A DNA stretch of 45,440 bases, from NCBI GenBank assembly GCA_035317085.1, contig DATHHS010000039.1, forward strand, positions 1 to 45,440, given 5' to 3'. The position numbers and the translations under genes were made by a program. Origin of the DNA: VBDM01 sp035317085 (lineage in GTDB: Bacteria; Pseudomonadota; Gammaproteobacteria; Burkholderiales; SG8-39). The notes beneath the pieces were generated by a model. The model had not been told where the DNA came from and made no database searches. It was given only the letters and a program-made list of their open reading frames with translations. Positions 7,879 to 18,792 of this stretch are shown here, piece by piece; within the stretch, counting starts at the first letter, position 1, and the number at the start of each line of letters is the position of its first letter.

Positions 7879-10164
7879 CTATTCCCTTTCGGAGTTGGGA
7901 AGGGTGAAATAGAAAATTGCTCCTTCATCGACTTTCGCCTGAGCCCAGATTCGCCCGCCATGGCGAGCGACGATCCGGCTCACGTTGGCAAGGCCCACGC
8001 CTGTGCCCTCGAATTCTTCCGCCCGATGCAGCCGCTGGAACACCCCGAACAGTTTCTCGGCGTATTTCATGTCGAAGCCCGCTCCATTGTCCTGCACGCG
8101 GAATTCCCATTCGCCATTCCTCTTGCTGCACCCGATTTCGATCTTCGCCAAATCACGCGGACGTGTATATTTGATCGAATTTGAGAGCAAGTTGATCCAG
8201 ACTTGTTTCAGCATCGAAGAATCTCCCTGCACATCGGGCAAGGAATGAATTTCCCATTCGATATTCCGGTCTTTGGCGTCGCCGGCCAGCTCTCGCAACG
8301 CCTGTTTCACCAGCTCAGCCATGCTGACCCGGGTCTGCCGCATCCCGACGCGACCCATTCGGGAAAACAAAAGCAAGTCATCTATCAGCTTGCCCATCTG
8401 CTTCACCGACTCTGAAATAACCCCAAGGTAACGCCGGCCGTCGGCATTCAAAGCCGGCCCGCACTCCTCCGCCATCAACTCCGCAAAACCGTCGATGTGG
8501 CGCAGCGGCGAACGCAGATCGTGCGAAACTGAATACGAAAACGCCTCGAGTTCCTTGTTGGCGGTTTCCAGTTCCGCCGTCCGCGAACGCGCCTGGGTCT
8601 CGGCGTCGACCAGCTTGGTCGCGAGCGGCCTGACCTGGGAGCGCAGCAGCAGCGTCCCTCCCGCGACCAGGAGGAGCAACAGGCCGATGACGAGCTGCAG
8701 CTGCTCGCGGATCGGCTGAAATATCTCGGCCGCGTCGATCTTGACGACCATCCCGAGACCCATATCGCCTACCGGACCGTAGGCGGCGACCACGTTCTGC
8801 GCCCGGTAGTCCCGGGTGATCATCACGCCGGTCTCTCCGCGCAGGGCGCGGGTCGCCGGCAGGGATTCGCCGCTAACGTTCACCAGCGGGGTGGAGAACG
8901 CCCGGGGGTTGAGTCGCTGGGGAAAGCACTGCAATTGTTCTTCGCGCAGGACGCACAAGTCCATGTCTCCGGTCGCGCCCATTCCGACTACGTTCCGGGC
9001 GAGACGCGTCAGCACGAGGAGCGGCTGCTCGGCGAGCACCGTGCCGACTTCTCCGGCGGAGTCCCGCAGGGGAATTTGGTGGCGCAGGAAGAAGCCGTCG
9101 TCCCAGAGCAGCTCCGGCTTGTCGGGGCTCGCAAGCGTCACCGTCATGGCGGGCGCTTGCACGAAAGCGCCCCCGCTCGCGATGACCTTGCCGTCGACGT
9201 CGTGATAGGCAATTGCGCTGAAACCCTGCTTCAGGAAGCTTTCGACGACCGCCTGCACGTTTGCAAGGTCCGAGCGGTCGTCGCGGCCGGCGTGGATGGC
9301 GCGCAGATTGCGGATCACCGCAGGCCGGGTGGCGGCGATCCGGGCATTGATTTCGCGCACCTCGATCAAGTCCCGGAACATGTCGGTCCGGCGCGTCAAC
9401 GCCGCGTGGACGCTGTCGCTGACCAGGGTTTGAACGCGGTCCTGAAGAATGGCGAAGCTCGCGATCCCGGCGGCCAGCGCGCCCGCGGCCAGTATCGTCG
9501 CGCCGACGAACGTGATCCGTTCGTCCTCTCTCGCAAACAGCGGGACGCGGGCCCAATCGAACCGCCTCCAGGCAGACTGCAGGCCGATTGCGAGAACGAC
9601 CAGCCCGGCGGCCGTGTGCACCGCCACGCCGCTGAAAAGGTACTGGGGGAAAAGCAGTGGAGCTCTGACGAGATAGCCCGCCAGCCCGAGCGCGCCGATA
9701 GCTCCGACCCCCAGCGTCAGCAGCCGGACAACGGTGCCCATCCAGGGGCGGTGTACGCGCGCCGCGAGGATCAACACCGCTCCGCTCATCAGAAAAGCCG
9801 AAGCGGTGCCGGCCGACATCCGGCCCGGGTTCGGGTTGGAGTCGTGCAGCCAGGCGTGAAGCGAGGGCCAATCGATGCGGAGATCCAGATGCAAGAGATG
9901 CTCGGCGAGCACCAACGCCGCGATGACCGCGAGCGCGCCGCCGATGACTGTCGTGACGCGCCAGCGCCGGGCTGCATCTGAAAGCGGCATGAGCAGCGCG
10001 CCACCCGCAAGAACAAAAGACAATGCCGTGTTGAACGGTAAGGTCGCGTACCCAGGTAGCCCGCGCACCAGAGGCGGCAGCTGCAGCCACCAGCCGAGCA
10101 TCACCGAGCCGCCGAGGAGCACGAGCAGTGTTCCTGCGATTGCAGAAAACGGCACGCGCTTCAT
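7879..10164 (-). CDS. Membrane sensor histidine kinase with multi-pass N-terminus
   Basis: This is a 761-residue kinase from the ATG at 10164. The N-terminal 230 residues hold about seven hydrophobic segments, resembling an MASE-like membrane sensor. Another membrane segment (FVGATILAAGALAAGIASFAI, given here only as its position near residues 225-245) leads to a large extracytoplasmic sensor of Cache type, followed by a last transmembrane helix (LQLVIGLLLLLVAGGTLLL, around 505-523). The cytoplasmic part has a coiled coil, the H-box SHDLRSPLRH with His near 548, then the N-box NLLSNSIKY and DNGAGFD/GTGVGL of the ATP-binding domain. This C-terminal arrangement is close to phytochrome-type kinases and fits the Rcp1-like partner. 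The ligand is unknown. The frame is open upstream to 10389, but that part has no membrane or domain character. Confidence 0.88.
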   Translation of the reverse strand: MKRVPFSAIAGTLLVLLGGSVMLGWWLQLPPLVRGLPGYATLPFNTALSFVLAGGALLMPLSDAARRWRVTTVIGGALAVIAALVLAEHLLHLDLRIDWPSLHAWLHDSNPNPGRMSAGTASAFLMSGAVLILAARVHRPWMGTVVRLLTLGVGAIGALGLAGYLVRAPLLFPQYLFSGVAVHTAAGLVVLAIGLQSAWRRFDWARVPLFAREDERITFVGATILAAGALAAGIASFAILQDRVQTLVSDSVHAALTRRTDMFRDLIEVREINARIAATRPAVIRNLRAIHAGRDDRSDLANVQAVVESFLKQGFSAIAYHDVDGKVIASGGAFVQAPAMTVTLASPDKPELLWDDGFFLRHQIPLRDSAGEVGTVLAEQPLLVLTRLARNVVGMGATGDMDLCVLREEQLQCFPQRLNPRAFSTPLVNVSGESLPATRALRGETGVMITRDYRAQNVVAAYGPVGDMGLGMVVKIDAAEIFQPIREQLQLVIGLLLLLVAGGTLLLRSQVRPLATKLVDAETQARSRTAELETANKELEAFSYSVSHDLRSPLRHIDGFAELMAEECGPALNADGRRYLGVISESVKQMGKLIDDLLLFSRMGRVGMRQTRVSMAELVKQALRELAGDAKDRNIEWEIHSLPDVQGDSSMLKQVWINLLSNSIKYTRPRDLAKIEIGCSKRNGEWEFRVQDNGAGFDMKYAEKLFGVFQRLHRAEEFEGTGVGLANVSRIVARHGGRIWAQAKVDEGAIFYFTLPNSERE

Positions 10165-10450
10165 CGTGAACCCGTGCCCGGAAACATGACCCGCATGTCG
10201 GCGGAGGCGACGGTCGGAATCGTCGCGCCCCTCGAGTACGTTTGTGACGGCCTGGAGCGCTCCCGCGTCCGCGAGGATCGTCGCATCGAATGGCTTTGCG
10301 CTCACGTCCCGTGCCCTCCGCAGAAAAGGTACGATTTCCGTCTGTCCCGCACCGTCTGGACCGCGCGAAGTTGATGGAAACCGGCTCAAAATCGCCGTTG
10401 GCGTGCTACAGGGGAGAGGACGCGGGCTGGTCCTGGCGGGCAGGCGGTGT

Positions 10451-10462
10451 CGACAATTGTCG
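10451..10462. promoter_or_regulatory. Perfect 12-bp palindrome, possible operator
   Basis: CGACAATTGTCG is self-complementary. It lies between two divergently read genes, about 290 bases upstream of the kinase start and 460 upstream of the ThDP enzyme start. That distance makes a direct operator role for either gene uncertain; no matching second copy was seen nearby. Confidence 0.3.
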
Positions 10463-10786
10463 CTTACACCGTTTCGCCGTCGGGCCGCCGGTTTGTTGAC
10501 CGGAGCTGCACTCCGGTACGTTCGGACCCTTGCTGCCGCTTGCTCGAATACTCAATCGAGCAAAAACTCTGGAAACTCCCTAATCCGACTCAGGACTTAC
10601 TGCGCGGTCTCCGGAGCTTGGGATCAGTATGGCCCCCCAAATTTGACGTGTCACCCCCTATTTATCCGATAGCCAATACGCACCCAGTCGCTTCCTTGTC
10701 AGGTAAACCCTGACATATCGGCAAGGTTTCGATGTCATTCCGAGCTACTTCGCCTGGGCGATGCGATCCCGATAGGGGAAGGGCTG

Positions 10787-10891
10787 CCCGATGGTGATGG
10801 GCGTCATCCGCGATCAGCGTGATGTCTTTGGTTTTTTCTGAAGCAGTCGACGATGTCTGCCTTGACGGGATGTGGCGCAGCGACTTGCAGT
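10787..10891 (-). pseudogene. Decayed fragment of a CoA-binding domain gene
   Basis: This stretch resembles 4435-4524, inside the CoA-binding gene, on the same strand. By hand alignment about 75 of 91 columns agree, including the run tttttctgaagca and cgcagcgacttg. There is one inserted T near 10832 and one missing base near 10868, so the reading frame is broken between these points. With both corrected, the minus strand would read K-S-L-R-H-I-P, then V-K-A-D-I-V-D-C-F-R-K, then T-K-D-I-T-L-I-A-D-D-A. The matching CoA-binding residues are KSLRDIPVKVGIVDCFRKTEDI. Similarity fades out past 10891 and weakly continues left of 10801. It is a remnant of a paralogue or of an old duplication. Confidence 0.65.
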
Positions 10892-10923
10892 ATAGTTGCG
10901 CCTCTTTAGGCACCGTCTTCTCG

Positions 10924-12600
10924 ATGGAATCCACCGGCACACCCAGAACCGCGGCGCAGATCCTGGTCGATGCGCTGAAAATCCACGGCGTCGACACGGC
11001 CTTCTGCGTTCCGGGCGAGAGCTACCTCGCGGTACTCGATGCCTTGTACGACGCGCGCGATTCGATACGTCTGATCGTAGCGCGCCAGGACGGCGGCGCC
11101 GCTTACATGGCCGAGGCCTGGGCCAAGGTCACGGGCCGGCCGGGAATCTGTTTCGTCACGCGCGGGCCGGGGGCCACCAATGCCTCGATCGGCGTGCATA
11201 CCGCGATGCAGGACTCCACGCCGATGATCCTTTTCATCGGCCAGGTGCCGGGCGAATTCGCCGACCGTGAGTCGTTCCAGGAAATGGATTACCGGCGCAT
11301 GTTCGGGCAGATGACGAAGTGGGTCGCGCAGATCGACCGCCCCGATCGCATGCACGAATACGTGAGCCACGCCTTTCACCTTGCGACGTCCGGGCGGCCC
11401 GGCCCCGTGGTGCTGGTCTTGCCGGAGGACATGCTCACCCAGACCGCGAGCGTCGCCGATGTCGCTCCCTACCAGGTGGTGCAGGCGAGTCCGTCGGCCG
11501 GCGATCTGGAAAAGCTGCGGGGCCTGCTCGCGCAGGCGAAGCGTCCGCTTGCGATTCTCGGCGGGACGGTATGGACCCGCGAAGCCTGCAGCGACTTTCA
11601 GGCCTTTGCGGAAAGTTCGGGCCTCCCGATCGCCTGCTCGTTCCGCTTCCAGGATCTCTTCGACAATCGCCACGATCACTACGTGGGCGACGTCGGCATC
11701 GGCATCAACCCCAAGCTCGCCGAACGGGTGCGCACTGCGGACGTTCTGCTGGTGATCGGCGCGCGCCTCGGGGAGATGACCACCGGTGCGTATACTCTCG
11801 TCGAACCGCCGCGGCCGAAGCAAAAGCTGGTGCACGTGCACGCGGGGGCCGAGGAACTCGGCCGCGTGTACCAGGGCGAGCTCCTCATCAACTCCGGGAT
11901 GCCGCAGATCGCCGCGGCGCTGAAAAATCTGAAAGTGGACGGCGGTGCGTGGAAGGCCTGGCGCGAGCAGGCACGCGCCGACTATCTCCAGTGGACGAAA
12001 CCCGCTCCCAATCCGGGCAAGGTACAACTGGCCGAGATCGTCTGCTGGCTGCGCGATCGCCTTCCGCAGGATGCGATCATCGCCAACGGCGCCGGCAACT
12101 TCGCCGGCTGGGCGTCGCGCTTCTACCGCTACCCGGGCCTGCGCACGCAGGTCGCACCCACCAACGGCTCGATGGGGTACGGCGTGCCTGCCGGCGTCGC
12201 GGCGAAAGTGGCGCATCCGCAGCGCATCGTCGTCTCGATCAACGGCGACGGCGACTTCCTCATGAACGGGCAGGAGCTCGCTACCGCGGTTCAGTACGAA
12301 TTGCCGATCGTTTTCGTAGTCGTGAACAACGGCATGTACGGCACGATCCGGATGCACCAGGAGCGCGAATACCCCGCGCGGGTCTACGGCACGTCGCTCG
12401 TGAATCCGGATTTCGCCGCACTCGCGCGCGCTTACGGAGCGCACGGAGAAACGGTCGAGGAGACCGCGCAGTTCGCGCCGGCTTTCGAGCGCGCGGCCTC
12501 TGCCGGCAAGCCCGCGCTGATCGAAGTCCGAATCGATCCTCAAGCCATCACCACGTCCACGACTCTGGACGCGATCCGCGCGCGCGCTCTGAAGGGCTGA
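10924..12600 (+). CDS. Acetolactate synthase-like thiamine diphosphate enzyme
   Basis: This is a 558-residue three-domain ThDP enzyme. The PYR domain covers about 1-170 (GPGATNASIG), the middle domain about 190-330 and the PP domain about 370-535, with the ThDP/Mg motif NGDGDFLMNGQE ... VVNNGMYG. It is soluble and probably tetrameric. In acetolactate synthases the residue that activates ThDP is Glu in R-H-E-x-G-A; here the same place reads R54-Q55-D56-G-G-A, so an Asp replaces it. The protein belongs to the large uncharacterised acetolactate-synthase-like group, and its keto-acid substrate cannot be assigned; no small regulatory subunit (ilvH) is adjacent, which argues against a housekeeping IlvB role. 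The ATG at 10924 is favoured over upstream starts, which run through the pseudogene remnant. It is convergent with gltL. Confidence 0.85.
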   Translation: MESTGTPRTAAQILVDALKIHGVDTAFCVPGESYLAVLDALYDARDSIRLIVARQDGGAAYMAEAWAKVTGRPGICFVTRGPGATNASIGVHTAMQDSTPMILFIGQVPGEFADRESFQEMDYRRMFGQMTKWVAQIDRPDRMHEYVSHAFHLATSGRPGPVVLVLPEDMLTQTASVADVAPYQVVQASPSAGDLEKLRGLLAQAKRPLAILGGTVWTREACSDFQAFAESSGLPIACSFRFQDLFDNRHDHYVGDVGIGINPKLAERVRTADVLLVIGARLGEMTTGAYTLVEPPRPKQKLVHVHAGAEELGRVYQGELLINSGMPQIAAALKNLKVDGGAWKAWREQARADYLQWTKPAPNPGKVQLAEIVCWLRDRLPQDAIIANGAGNFAGWASRFYRYPGLRTQVAPTNGSMGYGVPAGVAAKVAHPQRIVVSINGDGDFLMNGQELATAVQYELPIVFVVVNNGMYGTIRMHQEREYPARVYGTSLVNPDFAALARAYGAHGETVEETAQFAPAFERAASAGKPALIEVRIDPQAITTSTTLDAIRARALKG

Positions 12601-12620
12601 GGCCAAGGCCCCTGGGGCGA

Positions 12621-12647
12621 TGCCGCGAAGTCCGTCGCTTCGCGGCA
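12621..12647. terminator. Bidirectional terminator-like hairpin
   Basis: A perfect 10-bp stem, TGCCGCGAAG / CTTCGCGGCA, with a 7-base loop lies between the convergent ThDP enzyme gene and gltL, 20 bases after one stop and 8 before the other. There is no strong T run on either side. Confidence 0.6.
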
Positions 12648-12654
12648 GGCCGGG

Positions 12655-13383
12655 TCAGTGGCCCAGGATCTTGGAAAGGAACTGCTGGGCCCGCTCCGAG
12701 CGCGGCTTGCCGAAAAAATCCTCCTTCGGCGCGTCCTCGACGACTTCGCCGCGGTCCATGAAGATGACGCGGTGGGCGACCTTCCGGGCAAACCCCATCT
12801 CGTGCGTGACCACCATCATGGTCATGCCTTCGCGGGCAAGCCCCACCATCACGTCGAGCACCTCGTTGATCATCTCAGGGTCGAGCGCCGAGGTGGGTTC
12901 GTCGAACAGCATCGCGATCGGATCCATGGCGAGCGCGCGGGCGATCGCGACGCGCTGCTGCTGGCCGCCCGAAAGCTGGCCCGGATACTTGTCCTTGTGG
13001 GCGGCGAGGCCCACGCGCTCCAGCAACGCTAGGCCCTTCCGGGTCGCCTCGTCCTCGCCGCGGCCGAGCACCTTGATCTGCGCCAGCGTCAGGTTCCGGG
13101 TCACGCTCATGTGCGGAAACAGCTCGAAATTCTGGAACACCATGCCGATCTTCGCGCGCAACTTCGGAAGATCGGTCTTCGGGTCGCCGACCGAGACACT
13201 GTCGACGAGAATTTCGCCTTTCTGAAACGGCTCCAGCCCGTTGACGCACTTGATCAGCGTCGATTTTCCGCTGCCTGAGGGCCCGCACACCACGACGACT
13301 TCGCCTTTTTTCACTTCGGTAGAGCAGTCAGTCAGCACCTGGAAGGCGCCGTACCACTTGCTGACGTTCTTGATCGAGATCAT
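12655..13383 (-). CDS. gltL: Glutamate/aspartate ABC transporter ATP-binding protein
   Basis: This 242-residue ATPase of the polar amino-acid uptake family powers import through the GltJK permease at the inner membrane. It has Walker A GPSGSGKST (about 33-41), the Q-loop in MVFQNFELFPHM, the signature LSGGQQQRVAIARAL, Walker B with D-loop MLFDEPTSALDPE, and the switch His in VVTHEMGF. It is the last gene of gltIJKL: the gltK stop lies 8 bases upstream. The family name rests on homology pattern and on the complete operon; arginine, histidine or glutamine specificity cannot be excluded from the ATPase alone. Confidence 0.9.
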   Translation of the reverse strand: MISIKNVSKWYGAFQVLTDCSTEVKKGEVVVVCGPSGSGKSTLIKCVNGLEPFQKGEILVDSVSVGDPKTDLPKLRAKIGMVFQNFELFPHMSVTRNLTLAQIKVLGRGEDEATRKGLALLERVGLAAHKDKYPGQLSGGQQQRVAIARALAMDPIAMLFDEPTSALDPEMINEVLDVMVGLAREGMTMMVVTHEMGFARKVAHRVIFMDRGEVVEDAPKEDFFGKPRSERAQQFLSKILGH

Positions 13384-13390
13384 TTGGACT

Positions 13391-14080
13391 CTACTTGATG
13401 ATTGCGATGCGTTTCTGCAGACCCTTGACCAGGGTCGACAGCCCGTACGAGACGATGAAATACACCACGGCCACGAAACTGTACATCTCGACCAGACGGT
13501 AGTCGCGGTTGGCGACTTTCGCGGCCGCTCCGAGGAAATCGGTGGCGGAGATCACGTACACGAGGGAAGTGTCCTGGAACAGGATGATGGTTTGCGTGAG
13601 CAACACCGGCAGCATATTGCGGAACGCCTGAGGGAGCACGATCCTCGCCATGGTCTGCCAGTAGTCCAGGCCGAGCGCGTAGCCCGACCAGACCTGCCCG
13701 CGCGGGATCGACTGGATGCCGGCGCGCATGATCTCGCAGTAGTACGCCGCCTCGAACATGGTGAAGGTGATCGCCGCCGACCAGAACGCACCCACCTTTA
13801 TCGGGTTGGGCTCCCTCAGGATCCAGGCGCCGATGTAGGGCACGAGGAAGAAGAACCAGAAGATCACCAATACCAGCGGGATCGAGCGCATCAGATTGAC
13901 GTAAGCGCCGGCGAGCACCGACACGGGCTTGATGCTCGAGAGCCGCATCATCGCGAGCAGGGTGCCGAACACGATGCCGCCCGTCATTGCCAGCACGGTG
14001 AGTGTGAGCGTGAAACTCATCCCCTCCCTGAAGAGGTAGACCCAGGAGCGCTCGATGACGTCGAAATCGAAGCCGGACAT
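13391..14080 (-). CDS. gltK: Glutamate/aspartate ABC transporter permease GltK
   Basis: This 229-residue inner-membrane permease starts at the ATG at 14080. It has five hydrophobic segments and the family's EAA-type cytoplasmic loop, seen as EIMRAGIQSIPRGQVWSGYA, followed by ALGLDYWQTMARIVLPQAF. It pairs with GltJ to form the heterodimeric channel and contacts GltL. The start overlaps the gltJ stop as TGATG, so translation is probably coupled. A long frame extending upstream to 14494 exists but lies inside gltJ and is a shadow. Confidence 0.9.
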   Translation of the reverse strand: MSGFDFDVIERSWVYLFREGMSFTLTLTVLAMTGGIVFGTLLAMMRLSSIKPVSVLAGAYVNLMRSIPLVLVIFWFFFLVPYIGAWILREPNPIKVGAFWSAAITFTMFEAAYYCEIMRAGIQSIPRGQVWSGYALGLDYWQTMARIVLPQAFRNMLPVLLTQTIILFQDTSLVYVISATDFLGAAAKVANRDYRLVEMYSFVAVVYFIVSYGLSTLVKGLQKRIAIIK

Positions 14081-14838
14081 CAATGCCCTGCCTGCGGCGC
14101 ATCGCCCACGGCGATCAGGCCCGGAACGCGCACCTTCCTCTCGAGCGCACGCATCGCGAGCACCACCACCAGGTTGGTCAGCAGGTAGATCACTGTCGCT
14201 GCGGTGAACGCTTCGAACACCCTGAAGCTGAACTCCTGCATCGAGCGCGCGCGGCCGGTGAGCTCGAGCAGCCCGATCGTCAGCGCCACCGAAGAATTCT
14301 TGATGACATTCATGAATTCCGAAGTGAGCGGCGGCAGGATGATGCGGAAGCTCTGCGGCAGGATGACGTAACGATAGGTCTGTGCTTCGCTCAGCCCCGT
14401 CGCGATGCCGGCCATGCGCTGGCCGCTCGGCAGGGAATTGATGCCGGCGCGAACCTGCTCGGCGACGCGTACCGAGGTGAAGATACCGAGGCACACCACC
14501 GCCGGGACGTAAGAGCCCCAGGGCGGCGGCATCTGCTTCATCCAGTCACCGAGTCCCTTCGGCATGAGCTCCGGCAGCACGAAGAACCACAGGAACATCT
14601 GCACGATGAGCGGCACGTTGCGGAAGATCTCCACGTAGAGGTCACCGAGGCGCACCACCCATTTCAGCGGCGTGGTGCGCAGCGTGCCCACGATCGCACC
14701 GATGGCCAGCGCCATCACCCAGGCTGCAAGAGCAGTGGCGAGCGTCCAGCCCAAGCCGACGATGAGGTAGTGGAGATAGGTCCCCGTACCTCCCGGCTCG
14801 GTCTCGAGCAAAACTTGCCAATGCCAGTGGTAGTTCAA
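14080..14838 (-). CDS. gltJ: Glutamate/aspartate ABC transporter permease GltJ
   Basis: This 252-residue inner-membrane permease has the EAA loop EQVRAGINSLPSGQRMAGIA and ATGLSEAQTYRYVILPQSF. The N-terminus NYHWHWQVLLETEPGG is typical of the GltJ branch, which has a longer N-terminal part than GltK. The only start fitting the family is a TTG at 14838, preceded by GGGGAG four bases away; no in-frame ATG lies closer. A TTG may reduce its expression relative to the binding protein. Two hairpins lie between gltI and this gene (14859-14930). Confidence 0.9.
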   Translation of the reverse strand: MNYHWHWQVLLETEPGGTGTYLHYLIVGLGWTLATALAAWVMALAIGAIVGTLRTTPLKWVVRLGDLYVEIFRNVPLIVQMFLWFFVLPELMPKGLGDWMKQMPPPWGSYVPAVVCLGIFTSVRVAEQVRAGINSLPSGQRMAGIATGLSEAQTYRYVILPQSFRIILPPLTSEFMNVIKNSSVALTIGLLELTGRARSMQEFSFRVFEAFTAATVIYLLTNLVVVLAMRALERKVRVPGLIAVGDAPQAGH

Positions 14839-14858
14839 TCCACTCCCCGAAAGCGAAA

Positions 14859-14930
14859 GCGCGCGTTCAACGGTTTACCAGGTCCGTTGCAACGCGCGCA
14901 GTTAAAGCGGCGCTCCGCGTCCGCTTTAAC
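14859..14930. promoter_or_regulatory. Two consecutive hairpins between gltI and gltJ
   Basis: The first pairs 14859-14873 with 14884-14899 (15 bp, one bulged base, 10-base loop). The second is a perfect stem, GTTAAAGCGG / CCGCTTTAAC, at 14901-14910 and 14921-14930 with a 10-base loop, immediately after the gltI stop on the minus strand. Neither is followed by a T run. Stems in this place usually protect the 3' end of the binding-protein message or partially stop transcription, which gives more binding protein than permease. Confidence 0.65.
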
Positions 14931-14931
14931 A

Positions 14932-15837
14932 CTACTTGTATGCCGCGGGGTCTCCGGAATCCGTCGGGTTGGCGACCACCTTCTTGAACTGATCGCTCAT
15001 CGGCACGTTCAGGTTGATGCCCCTGGGCGGGACCGGCTTCAGGAACCACTTCTCGTAGATCGCGTTGATCTGGCCAGACTTGTAGATGTTGGTCATCGCG
15101 GCGTTCACCACCTTCTTGAACGCCGCGTCGTCCTTGCGCACCATGATGCCGTAGGGTTCGACCGAAAGCGCCTCGGAAGAGATCGCGTAGTCGCCGGGCG
15201 AGCGCGACTGCGCCGCCAGGCTGTAGAGCAGGATGTCGTCCATGACGAACGCCACGGCGCGGCCGGTCTCGACCATCTGAAAGGCCTCGGGGTGGCCGTT
15301 GGCCGAGATGATGTTCATGCCGAGATTCTGCGCGCCGTTGATCTCGGTGATCTGCTTGATGTTGGTCGTGCCCGCGGTCGAGACGATGGTCTTGCCCTTC
15401 AAGTCGGTGAGCGAGCGGATGTTCGCGGATTTCTTCGCGATCCAGCGGTTGGCGGTGACGAAATGAGTAATGGTGAACCCCACCTGTTCCTGGCGCGCGA
15501 TGTTGTTGGTGGTCGAGCCGCACTCCAGATCGATCGTGCCGTTCGCCATGAGCGGGATACGGTTCGCGGAAGTGACCAGTTGGTAGTTCACCTTCAGGCT
15601 CGGCATTTTCAGCTCGCTCTTCACCGCGTCGACGATCTTGAGGCACAGGTCGACGGCGTAGCCGACCACCTGCTGCTTGTCGTCGTAATACGAGAAGGGG
15701 ATCGAGGCGTCGCGGTGGCCGATGGTGATCGAGCCCGAGTCCTTGATCTTCTTGAGCGTGCCCTCCTGGGCGGCGAGCGGCGCGGCGAGCGTCGCAAGGG
15801 CAAAGGCCGCGAGGACGGATTGAATGGTGCGGGTCAT
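14932..15837 (-). CDS. gltI: Glutamate/aspartate periplasmic binding protein GltI
   Basis: This 301-residue protein has a Sec signal peptide (MTRTIQSVLAAFALATLAAPLAAQ, cleaved near residue 24) and a family-3 solute-binding fold: the opening GSITIGHRDASIPFSYYD, the hinge GSTTNNIARQEQVGFTITHF and the ending NAIYEKWFLKPVPPRGI. These features match the DEBP/GltI branch. It delivers acidic amino acids to GltJK from the periplasm. The start has an AGGGAG ribosome-binding site eight bases upstream. It leads the operon, and the 65 bases before it (15838-15902) hold its promoter; TAGAAT near 15880 on the minus strand is a candidate -10. Confidence 0.9.
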   Translation of the reverse strand: MTRTIQSVLAAFALATLAAPLAAQEGTLKKIKDSGSITIGHRDASIPFSYYDDKQQVVGYAVDLCLKIVDAVKSELKMPSLKVNYQLVTSANRIPLMANGTIDLECGSTTNNIARQEQVGFTITHFVTANRWIAKKSANIRSLTDLKGKTIVSTAGTTNIKQITEINGAQNLGMNIISANGHPEAFQMVETGRAVAFVMDDILLYSLAAQSRSPGDYAISSEALSVEPYGIMVRKDDAAFKKVVNAAMTNIYKSGQINAIYEKWFLKPVPPRGINLNVPMSDQFKKVVANPTDSGDPAAYK

Positions 15838-15902
15838 GTCAGTCTCCCTATGCGTTTGTCGACCGAAACGCAGGCGATTCTACGCAGTCCCCGATAGCTT
15901 GT

Positions 15903-18740
<2,838 letters not shown>

Positions 18741-18748
18741 GACAAGGT

Positions 18749-18792
18749 CTCTGTGGGAAAAGCCCAACCCCTCTGTGGGAAAAGCCCAACCC
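18749..18792. repeat. Perfect 22-bp tandem repeat upstream of uvrA
   Basis: Two adjacent identical 22-base units, each starting CTCTGTGGGAAAAG and ending CCCAACCC, cover 18749-18770 and 18771-18792. They end 8 bases before the uvrA TTG start. The period is not a multiple of three, so the repeat is not a coding feature. It may sit in the uvrA leader. Confidence 0.85.

Larger units (their letters stand above)
10165..10923. other. Long intergenic region with palindromes and a gene remnant
   Basis: No intact gene is supported in these 759 bases; the open frames here are short and have shadow-like composition. I see a perfect palindrome CGACAATTGTCG at 10451-10462, flanked by gtgt and cttacac. 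There is a hairpin ACCGGAG / CTCCGGT at 10499-10517 and an inverted repeat TGTCAGG / CCTGACA at 10697-10715, nested between CCGATA (10666) and TATCGG (10716). Between 10560 and 10730 the composition is less GC-rich than the surroundings. The right end holds the CoA-binding gene remnant and must contain the promoter for the plus-strand ThDP enzyme, whose start is at 10924. The left end should hold the promoter of the kinase operon. Confidence 0.6.

Noticed and set aside
10244..10672. A 142-codon frame in the kinase-ThDP gap
   Set aside because: No domain, no ribosome-binding site, and composition like random GC-rich sequence.
10451..10715. CRISPR-like or phage attachment repeats
   Set aside because: The palindromes differ from one another and have no regular spacing.
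12601..12654. Small gene between the ThDP enzyme and gltL
   Set aside because: Only 54 bases, largely a perfect terminator-like stem.
13391..14494. A 367-codon frame starting upstream of gltK
   Set aside because: Its first part lies inside gltJ in another frame and is Arg/His-rich shadow sequence; the real gltK starts at 14080.
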